Shown piece by piece: positions 8,501 to 14,816 of a stretch of 32,455 bases of DNA; the stretch's first letter is position 1, and every line of letters begins with the position of its first letter. The notes beneath the pieces were generated by a model, which saw only the letters and a list, made by a program, of their open reading frames with translations, did no database searches and was not told the origin of the DNA. A program made the translations under genes and the position numbers. The DNA lies in NCBI GenBank assembly GCA_017516265.1, contig JAFXDL010000217.1:1-32455 (forward strand), written 5' to 3'. This DNA comes from Bacteroidaceae bacterium. GTDB lineage: Bacteria; Bacteroidota; Bacteroidia; Bacteroidales; Bacteroidaceae.

Positions 8501-9305
8501 AGCACTGGGAACAGCCATCGCCTCAGCCGAAGGAATATATGCTGGCGAAGAATCGACCCTCGACGACGTAAAGACTGCCACCTCTACCCTGCTGGCTGCC
8601 ATCAGCGAGAGCAAGCGGACAGCCGAACCGCTGGAGGGACAGAGTTTCGACATGACGGAGTTTCTCACAAACCCCAGCTTCGAGAACAAAACCACAGGCT
8701 GGAGCGTGACCAAACAGGTGAGCGGATGGGAATCGTTTGACACCTGGAGCGACCGCCCGGCTGCCGACGGCATCTTCTTCGTCAGCCTCTGCTACCAGAA
8801 CATCACCTCCATCGACCTCCACCAGACCGTAAGCGGACTGCCTGCCGGAACATACACACTGGAGGCCAGCCTGCGCAACACTGATGGAGCCGACTTCCTG
8901 ACCGACCAACGCATCTATGCCGAAGCGGACGGAGTACTCAGCGAATCGGACCAACTGACACAGGTGAGCGGCACGGGCAACAATGACTGGTACCGCTTCA
9001 GTGTGGCCGATGTGGAACTTCCCGAAGGCAAAGCCCTTCGCTTGGGTGTACGTTCCACCGGCACAGGTTCAGGCACCAAAGGATGGTTCCAGGCCGATGA
9101 CTTCCGCCTCTACTACTGGGGAGCCTATCGGGCACGCGGCATCGACCTCCCCACCACCGTCCCCGGAGCCATTGTGAAGGAGCGCCAATACTTCAGTCTG
9201 GACGGCACACGCCTCAGTGCTCCACAACCCGGACTCAACATCGTAAAGGAAATCCTCATGAACGGACAAGTGAAGGTCAGCAAGACATTTTCCTTTGAAC
9301 GTTAA
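5568..9305 (+). CDS. Secreted multidomain GH27 alpha-galactosidase with two inserted NPCBM modules
   Basis: 1245 residues with a signal peptide (1-23, cut after VAQ). The GH27 barrel covers about 30-390, starting TPPMGWNSWDCFGPTV. The nucleophile is probably Asp212 in FVKIDD and the acid/base Asp266 in WRTVDD; DADML (295-299) matches the family DPDML motif. The C-terminal beta-domain starts at FVALFNLGG (402-409) but is split by two NPCBM-like modules (about 430-553 and 600-725; both contain GGDG and DHADW). It resumes at 737 with LDLTKLGF and ends at LYRVTP (785). Then follow a beta-sandwich (to ~880), a helical FIVAR-like segment (885-1020), a CBM-like jelly roll (1028-1185) and a tail with YFSLDGTRL. 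It should release alpha-galactosyl residues, or related beta-L-arabinopyranosyl residues, from glycans outside the cell. Confidence 0.9.
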   Translation: MKRTVLKTLAAVALMTMAVPTVAQTGNELPFQKWALTPPMGWNSWDCFGPTVVEDEVKQNADYMAQKLAAYGWEYIVVDIRWFVENDKAGGYNQTNPIYVYDEYGRYTPALNRFPSAANGVGFKALADYVHSKGLKFGIHLMRGLPKVAAEKKLPVKGTDGITCDMICNNDSACTWLRDNYKVDCTKPGAQEYYNSCFDLYAQWGVDFVKIDDLSRPYHTGEIEMIRKAIDQCGRPIVLSISPGETPLGEVEHVKNHANMWRTVDDFWDNWSQLNYQFQVCAKWAPHIAPGTWPDADMLPLGKISIRGERGAERWTQFTRDEQYTMMNLWTIFKSPLMFGGHLPENDAATDSLLTNRDVLYMHHYSMNNREVTNQDNKVMWSADDPANGDKFVALFNLGGSEYVNPKNVLWRSGTISYLTTGYATNVEVEIPEGSRELALVATDGGDGYDSDHADWINPTVTLKDGTTINLTDRKYLRGTCGWGNIAVDKNINGGTLSIDGKQYTNGFATHANSILLFSLPEGAVKFTAFAGIDNTGSDQGSKSSVEFMVFNEDPTLRTETTDQWSGGNVTIKIDPTKQAGYSGFIGREAGIQQATVEADITGAEKLYLVVTNGGDGLSYDHADWANPVLIDKAGNEHSLTSINWDANPVNGWNAPKLNKNNDGNTMSIGGTTYDKGFGVNAPSMLTFTLPEGHEYVQFKAIVGYDDDVVNAPSGVTMEFRVFTQNPAPDNAAIVPLDLTKLGFAPEQECRITEMWKGTDMGTFKGNEFAPTLRSHASGLYRVTPLGRTEGATVSLYRPEQEADKPNSYLHLSVSDASTEGGYVQLLCNGKVLSVQRLDADGKAIYNYGDLYADTYTFQALYSGTTTTANAVSEELTITVTGEAEDLTPLRTRANELLKEAQELDLTNVAGALRGALGSPINKPVDNMDKEELETVITHLQTALDAARMSISYMKTLKATIGEATEFQNILAESEGKTALGTAIASAEGIYAGEESTLDDVKTATSTLLAAISESKRTAEPLEGQSFDMTEFLTNPSFENKTTGWSVTKQVSGWESFDTWSDRPAADGIFFVSLCYQNITSIDLHQTVSGLPAGTYTLEASLRNTDGADFLTDQRIYAEADGVLSESDQLTQVSGTGNNDWYRFSVADVELPEGKALRLGVRSTGTGSGTKGWFQADDFRLYYWGAYRARGIDLPTTVPGAIVKERQYFSLDGTRLSAPQPGLNIVKEILMNGQVKVSKTFSFER

Positions 9306-9323
9306 GTAAGATTCAAACAAATT

Positions 9324-9384
9324 AAGGCGCGGATTACACGGATTCATGCATCACATTATCTCCGTGTAATCCGCGCTTTTTTTT
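9324..9384 (+). terminator. Rho-independent terminator of the GH27 gene
   Basis: A 19-base stem (9324-9342 with 9361-9379, one mismatch) carries GCGCGGATTACACGGA and is followed by a run of eight T. It begins 18 bases after the GH27 stop. The stem core matches the palindrome at 1484-1579, so a dispersed repeat appears to serve as the terminator. Confidence 0.85.
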
Positions 9385-9456
9385 AAAATGACGTTAACGT
9401 TGTTTTTTAAATATCTGTACGATGTCCAAGTAGCCATTGATTCAATTTATGGGGAA

Positions 9457-9692
9457 TTATTAGTGTCCGCTAAACACCAATAATACCCTATCCTTGAATC
9501 TCTTAGATGTAGGTAAGCCCTCTTTTATGCAGAACTGACGGTCTCTGTCATCCTGAGCGAAGTCGAAGGATCTACGAGCAAAACATTTTATAAGACTCTG
9601 GCTGATAGACCCTTCGGCTACGCTCAGGGTGACAGAGACAGCATGAACCGTGAAGCCAACATAACCGTAAAAGTTTTAGCGGACACTAATAA
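9457..9692. mobile_element. MITE-like element with 18-bp terminal inverted repeats
   Basis: TTATTAGTGTCCGCTAAA (9457-9474) and its exact reverse complement (9675-9692) bound a 236-bp segment with no gene. The sequence ATGGGGAAT occurs just outside both ends (9450-9456 running into the left repeat, 9692-9700 at the right), as expected of a target-site duplication. Inside, a second imperfect inverted repeat has CTCTGTCATCCTGAGCGAAG on the left and CGCTCAGGGTGACAGAGAC on the right. The TAGTGTCCGCTAAA end resembles ends of transposase-encoding insertion sequences, so this may be a non-autonomous derivative. The family is not known from the sequence alone. Confidence 0.7.
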
Positions 9693-10167
9693 TGGGGAAT
9701 AATTAACCGAAACCTTCCTAAGCTAAAAGAGCAAGTCGATTACTTGATGTCGCAACAAACAATATTGTAAATTTTGCCCCTTAATCGGCAAAATTACCCT
9801 AAAACATGCTTCTTAATCGACAAAATTACCTATTTTATGCATCATAATTGATTGCTTAATAGAAAAAAATGGCCACAGTTCACACTCCCATAATCAAAAA
9901 GCAATTTTATCTTAAACAGGGTTATTCTGAATAGGATAAATGTATCTTTGTCCCTCATTCATCCGCTTTCCATGCGGAACAATGGATAAAATGGGGACAA
10001 TCCGAAAAATTCTTCATAGGTCATAAGTAATAATTCAAAATTAATTTGTACTTTTGTCCCGACAAAGATTTTGTATTCACTTCAAAACAGTATTGCCAAT
10101 GAATTAAACAACGGTCAAAAGACATATTAAAATAAAAAAGCGTTAGCTTTATTCTTGCTTTCTGAAA
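9693..10167. other. A+T-rich non-coding stretch with a 32-bp-spaced repeat
   Basis: No open frame here looks like a gene. CTTAATCGGCAAAATTACC (9780-9798) recurs with one change at 9812-9830, exactly 32 bases later. A partial unit may precede it near 9750. Two TAnnTTTG boxes are present, TATCTTTG (9943-9950) and TACTTTTG (10049-10056), each followed by TCCC. They may start transcripts running toward 10376. Confidence 0.5.
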
Positions 10168-10264
10168 ATTGGGGAATTTGACGAAGCACACAAGAGTAAA
10201 AGTTGATGCTCACGCCCTTCGGCGTGGGCTTTTACTCGTATATGTGTGCTAGGTTATCCCCAAT
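10168..10264. other. 97-nt structured hairpin upstream of the FISUMP genes
   Basis: Four nested stems are visible: ATTGGGGA (10168-10175) with TCCCCAAT (10257-10264); AGCACACA (10185-10192) with TGTGTGCT (10243-10250); GAGTAAAAG (10194-10202) with CTTTTACTC (10229-10237); and CACGCC (10211-10216) with GGCGTG (10221-10226) around a CTTC loop. All four stems pair perfectly, totalling 31 base pairs. It ends 112 bases before the first FISUMP gene. It could be a structured RNA, a leader element, or a cruciform used in recombination. I do not recognise the family. Confidence 0.65.
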
Positions 10265-10375
10265 ACCGCAGAAGGCGTAGACGAAGTTATTAGTCCACGT
10301 TTTTTTATTGTCTATACTTTGGGGATTGGGACTATATGCAAATGTTTAAATTACAAACCATTAAGACAATAAAAT

Positions 10376-11686
10376 ATGATGAATCTTAAATTAATCGAGA
10401 AACTATTTATACTACTTTTCTTGGGATTTTCACTTTGTGCTGTACAAGCGTGTGATGACGATGATGACGACAAGTTTGAAAATGTCAACAATAATAATGA
10501 CGAAGCTGTTGACCTTGGCCTTTCTGTGAAATGGGCAACTTGTAATATAGGAGCATCTTCTCCTGAGGAGATTGGCGATTATTTTGCTTGGGGAGAGACT
10601 GAACCAAAAAAAGATTATAGTTGGGAAACGTACAAATGGAGCAAGGGGACAGATCACACGATGACCAAATATTGTACTGACAGCTATTATGGTACAGTAG
10701 ATAATAAAGCAATGTTGGATTCCTCTGATGATGTGGCTACGGTGAGATGTGGCAGCAATTGGCGTATGCCAAGTCAAATGGAGTGGCGTGAACTTTACGA
10801 ACAGTGTACATGGTCAAGGATAAAGAATGGTTATAAAGTCGTTGGCCCGAATGGAAAAAGTATCTTTTTACCATTAGGGGGTACTTATGAAGGAACAATT
10901 CTTGAAGAATACGATGAAGATGGAAATCTACACGGACAATATTGGGCATATTCGTTAGGATATGAAGATGGCGATGAAGATTTTGACAATAATGACGCAT
11001 CTCGTTTTTTCATGGCAAACGAAATGTCTGATTGCTATTTCGGTGACGCAGACCGATGTTGCGGGTTGAATGTTCGTGCGGTGCAAGAAAAGGGTGGAAT
11101 CGTTCAGAATCATAAATATGTTGACCTCGGCCTTTCTGTGAAATGGGCGACTTGCAACGTGGGAGCATCCAAGCCCGAAGATTACGGAGACTATTACGCT
11201 TGGGGAGAGACTACGACAAAGAGCGATTACGATTGGGATACGTACAAATGATGCAAGGGAACATATAGATCCATGACCAAATACTGTACGGATAGTGACG
11301 ATGGTACAGTGGATAACCGTACCAGATTAATCTCCTCTGACGATGTGGCTACCGTGAAATGGGGTAGCAAATGGCGTATGCCAACCTTGGAGGAAATGAA
11401 TGAATTACGTGGTGAAGATTGTACTTGGACATGGACAACCCAAAACGGTGTGAAGGGCATGAAGTTAACTGGTCCTAACGGTAACAGCATCTTCTTGCCC
11501 GCTGCGGGCAACCGCTACGGTACGGGCCTCTACGACCGTGGCTCGAGCGGCTACTACTGGTCTGCTACGTTGGACGAGGACGGTAACTGCGCTGTGTACT
11601 ACCTCGACTTCTACAGCGGCGGCAACATCTGGGACAACGTTTAGGATCGTTCCTACGGGTTCGCCATCCGCCCCGTCACAGAATAA
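10376..11686 (+). pseudogene. Tandem FISUMP-domain lipoprotein gene with two in-frame stop codons
   Basis: One reading frame runs through 437 codons but is broken by TGA at 11249-11251 and TAG at 11642-11644. The start encodes a lipoprotein signal (LCAVQAC, Cys26) and an aspartate run. Two FISUMP (Fib_succ_major, C-type-lectin-like) domains follow. The first has VDLGLSVKWATCNIGASSPEE, FAWGETEP and NWRMPSQMEW. The second starts near 11119 and closely matches the domain in the next gene, where the codon replaced by TGA is TGG. If translated, a 291-residue product with the first domain intact would be made. The rest could be a silent store of sequence for gene conversion with the downstream paralog. 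A sequencing error at both sites is possible but less likely. Confidence 0.8.
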
Positions 11687-11711
11687 TCTATAAACTAAAA
11701 AACAATGACTT

Positions 11712-13259
11712 ATGAAAAGATTTAAATCTTTGGCATCAACAGTTCTTTTGTTGATGATGTGTTTTATGTTTGCAGCGTGTCCTCCTGACCCGGAACCAGA
11801 ATTGTTACAAATCAGCGAAAGTGTATTGAAGGCGAACAAATGGGTGAATCGTGATGTGAGCGACTGGAACGATACCTCTTACGGTGGGTATTACGAAACG
11901 AGTAGCGATGTCTATTACTTCATGGACAACAACATCGGATACAACTACCAGCAGTTTACCGACCACGACACTTCGCTCGGGACAAACAAGACCACCTATT
12001 TTGAGAAGTTCACCTACTCCATCACAGACAACACCGTGACCATCAGGTTTACAGATACAGGCAGTACAATGAGATTCACCTATACGGCGGCCGGTTACCT
12101 CACAAGGAACAGCAGCTTCTATGAACCTCTGAAGATGACCTCAAGCGACTACAGTTTCGTGAACCAGAATGCCGAAAATATGGAGTACGAGGACAACCTC
12201 GAAGACTACGTGCAGGTGACGGACGAGTTCAATTTGGAAGAACTTGCTATAGAAATCACCGTCAAGTCGCAGCTTGCGCAAAAATACCCCAATGAGTACT
12301 TCAAGTATGGTGTAGAGTACGGATACGATTGGTATATCAATTCGGCTTACTTTACTATGAGCGGAAGCACCGGCAAAGTAACTGTGGTTATGGATGAGAA
12401 GTACAACATGATATCGTACAAAAAACTGCGGGATAAAGAGGCAAGCGGCAGCACACTGACATCTGTTGAAAAGACCCTGATGAAAGATTGCAAGAAAATC
12501 ATAGAAGATGCGGTCAAGAAATTCATGGTCCGTGTCTTTGTGGAAGCAAACGGGGAGAAATATTATGTGGAAGAGAATATCCGTCCGGGATATGTCAACC
12601 TCGATACGGACTATAAGCCGAATGTGGATGAGAATGGCAATGAAGATGAAGAAGAGAATGACGATATTTCAGGTACAATCAGTGGTCACGCCTACGTTGA
12701 CCTCGGCCTCTCCGTCAAATGGGCGACTTGCAACGTGGGAGCATCCAAGCCCGAAGATTACGGTGACTATTACGCTTGGGGAGAGACTACGACAAAGAGC
12801 GATTACAGTTGGAAAACGTACAAATGGTGCAAGGGAACAGATGACACTATGACTAAGTACTGTACGGATAGTGACTATGGCACAGTGGATAACCGCACCA
12901 CATTGACCTCTTCCGATGATGTGGCCACCGTGAAATGGGGCAGCAAGTGGCGTATGCCAACCAAGGAGGAAATGAAAGAACTGGATGAAGATTGCACTTG
13001 GACATGGACAACTCAAAACGGAGTGAGAGGAATGAAAGTAAAAGGGCCTAACGGAAACAGTATCTTCCTGCCCGCTGCGGGCTACCGCTACGGTACGGAT
13101 CTCAACGGCCGTGGCTCGGACGGCCACTACTGGTCTGCTACGTTGAACGAGAACAGCAGCGACGACGCGTACTACCTCTTCTTCAATGACGGCTACTACT
13201 ACTGGGTCAGTTGGTTCTTCCGTTACTACGGCCACACCGTTCGCCCTGTCACAGAATAA
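11712..13259 (+). CDS. FISUMP-domain lipoprotein with hypervariable C-terminus
   Basis: 515 residues. A lipoprotein signal peptide ends at MCFMFAAC (Cys23). Residues ~30-320 form a domain I do not recognise, rich in aromatic and polar beta-strand patterns, closing with an acidic linker (DENGNEDEEENDD). From ~328 a complete FISUMP domain follows: YVDLGLSVKWATCNVGASKP, YYAWGETTTKSDYSW, SSDDVATVKWGSKWRMPTKE, then SIFLPAAGYRYGT. The last ~55 residues (YWSATL, YYLFF, ending TVRPVTE) are where it differs from the upstream pseudogene, almost only by amino-acid-changing codons. FISUMP domains share the C-type-lectin-like fold used for variable binding faces. The protein is probably an outer-surface ligand-binding lipoprotein. 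The start is 25 bases past the final stop of the pseudogene frame, so they may share a transcript. Confidence 0.85.
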   Translation: MKRFKSLASTVLLLMMCFMFAACPPDPEPELLQISESVLKANKWVNRDVSDWNDTSYGGYYETSSDVYYFMDNNIGYNYQQFTDHDTSLGTNKTTYFEKFTYSITDNTVTIRFTDTGSTMRFTYTAAGYLTRNSSFYEPLKMTSSDYSFVNQNAENMEYEDNLEDYVQVTDEFNLEELAIEITVKSQLAQKYPNEYFKYGVEYGYDWYINSAYFTMSGSTGKVTVVMDEKYNMISYKKLRDKEASGSTLTSVEKTLMKDCKKIIEDAVKKFMVRVFVEANGEKYYVEENIRPGYVNLDTDYKPNVDENGNEDEEENDDISGTISGHAYVDLGLSVKWATCNVGASKPEDYGDYYAWGETTTKSDYSWKTYKWCKGTDDTMTKYCTDSDYGTVDNRTTLTSSDDVATVKWGSKWRMPTKEEMKELDEDCTWTWTTQNGVRGMKVKGPNGNSIFLPAAGYRYGTDLNGRGSDGHYWSATLNENSSDDAYYLFFNDGYYYWVSWFFRYYGHTVRPVTE

Positions 13260-13287
13260 AATAAATTATTTATTTAAAATTTATAAT

Positions 13288-14682
13288 ATGAAAACAGTTA
13301 GATTAATATTGATTTCATTGATTTTGACTACAATAAATCCGGTTCCTTCTTATTCTCAATTTTGGGAAGGTGTATTGTATGGAATAGGTAACGCGATGAA
13401 TAATTATAACAGGCAGCAGCAATATAATCGAAATAACAGAAACAAAAAATCGGCTCGAACTCCTTCCATTGAACGAAAATATCACCTTGAAGATGATGGA
13501 TTTGAATGGTACAAATTAAGTACATATGATAGGAAATTTTATTATGGTATAGCTAATAGCAATGGTAATACAATTTTAGATGTAAAATACAAGAACGTGT
13601 GGTATTATGACGATGTTAAAGCCTTTTACGTTGAATGTGGTGAAGGATGTCATGCGGGTATCCTTTCAAAAGGTGGTTCTTGGATTATTCCATTAAGTCG
13701 CGAATATCAGTCCATTTCTACTTATTATGCAGAGTCTGGAATTTATACCGTTGAGAAAAATGGATATAATGGTGTATGCGATTTGAAAGGCAATGAAATT
13801 ATAGTTCCAAATAAATACGAAAGTATTTATTATGACAAAAATGATAGAATTTATAAAGTAAAAAAGAACGGCTATGAAGGTATTTGCGATTCGTATGGTA
13901 GAGAAATTATAGATGTTGATAGAAAATACAAGAATGTTTACTATGCAGCTTATGGTGATTATTATAAAGTAGAAAAAGATGGTTATAAAGGCATTTGTAA
14001 TTCATTTGGAAAAGAAATTATTCCCACAATATATAAAAATGTTATGTTGTTGGGTGAAGAATTCAAATATGAAAATGATGCAGGCGAATGGATTTCACTG
14101 AATATAGATAAGAATGGAAATCCAACAAACTCGGAAAACTCTGCGACATATTCAAGTGCATCATCTTCTCAATCTATACCAAATGGACAAACGTTTGATT
14201 TTATATTTTCGCAATGGGCATGTTCTTCTCCTATGAAAATAGAATTTCCCGAAAGTGGTGGATTTAAAGAATTTGTTTTAAGATTCGAAGTAGGTTCAAA
14301 CAAGGTTCTGATGAAATTCTGTATCGTAGACAGAATGGACTCTGACAAAATTAAAATCTTAGAAACATATAATATTGTTCCATCAGAAACCATGCTGACC
14401 GAAACTACGGAGATGCTGAGATTAACCTATAAAAGCAATGGGGTTTTCAAAGGAGTAACCTTTGTGCCCAATTCTAAAGCCATAACCCTTAACGATGAAT
14501 GGGATAGTAGCGGGAAACAAGTAAAATGGCGGCATTTTGCACCTCCTACCCCCATGCAACAAGGTACAATAAATGGATTTAATGCGAATACTAATTTTCA
14601 GCATACTATTGCAGGAGAAAGTGATTATACTGGAAAATTTACTCGTTTAAGGAATGCTTTGAAAAAATTGACGTGGAAATAG
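13288..14682 (+). CDS. Secreted WG-repeat protein
   Basis: 464 residues. The ATG at 13288 is chosen because it gives a clean signal peptide (MKTVRLILISLILTTINPVP, cut near SYSQ) and lies 28 bases after the FISUMP gene; the frame is open further upstream only by overlap. Residues ~80-265 hold WG-like repeats of the pattern ...YYKVEKDGYKGICNSFGKEI... with copies at YTVEKNGYNGVCDLKGNEI and YKVKKNGYEGICDSYGREI. A Ser/Asn linker (~270-300) leads to a C-terminal domain (~300-464) I do not recognise. WG repeats form beta-propeller-like scaffolds of unclear binding role. The gene is much more A+T-rich than its neighbours, suggesting horizontal arrival. Confidence 0.8.
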   Translation: MKTVRLILISLILTTINPVPSYSQFWEGVLYGIGNAMNNYNRQQQYNRNNRNKKSARTPSIERKYHLEDDGFEWYKLSTYDRKFYYGIANSNGNTILDVKYKNVWYYDDVKAFYVECGEGCHAGILSKGGSWIIPLSREYQSISTYYAESGIYTVEKNGYNGVCDLKGNEIIVPNKYESIYYDKNDRIYKVKKNGYEGICDSYGREIIDVDRKYKNVYYAAYGDYYKVEKDGYKGICNSFGKEIIPTIYKNVMLLGEEFKYENDAGEWISLNIDKNGNPTNSENSATYSSASSSQSIPNGQTFDFIFSQWACSSPMKIEFPESGGFKEFVLRFEVGSNKVLMKFCIVDRMDSDKIKILETYNIVPSETMLTETTEMLRLTYKSNGVFKGVTFVPNSKAITLNDEWDSSGKQVKWRHFAPPTPMQQGTINGFNANTNFQHTIAGESDYTGKFTRLRNALKKLTWK

Positions 14683-14749
14683 GTCTTTAATTTGTTGAAA
14701 CATATCTTTACAATTCCCAAATCTGTCAATTCAAACCTTCCGCATTCAT

Positions 14750-14797
14750 TCAAAAAAGTCTGGATACTTTTTCGAGTAAGTGTCCAGACTTTTTTGA
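14750..14797 (+). terminator. Terminator with an overlapping alternative hairpin
   Basis: TCAAAAAAGTCTGGATAC (14750-14767) pairs with 14780-14797 with a single mismatch, giving an 18-base stem ending in a T run. GTGTCCAG (14780-14787) can instead pair with CTGGACAC (14804-14811), so two hairpins compete for the same strand. It lies between two convergent genes and could end transcription in both directions. Confidence 0.75.
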
Positions 14798-14816
14798 GTT
14801 ACACTGGACACTTATT

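Noticed and set aside
3550..9305. A complete polysaccharide utilization locus
   Set aside because: GH27, GH78 and a sensor-regulator are present, but there is no SusC/SusD pair, so it cannot be called a full locus.
10168..10264. tRNA or tmRNA gene
   Set aside because: The fold is a single nested hairpin without a T-loop sequence or CCA end.
10376..14682. A complete diversity-generating retroelement
   Set aside because: No reverse-transcriptase motifs and no template repeat are seen in the window; only target-like variable regions are supported.
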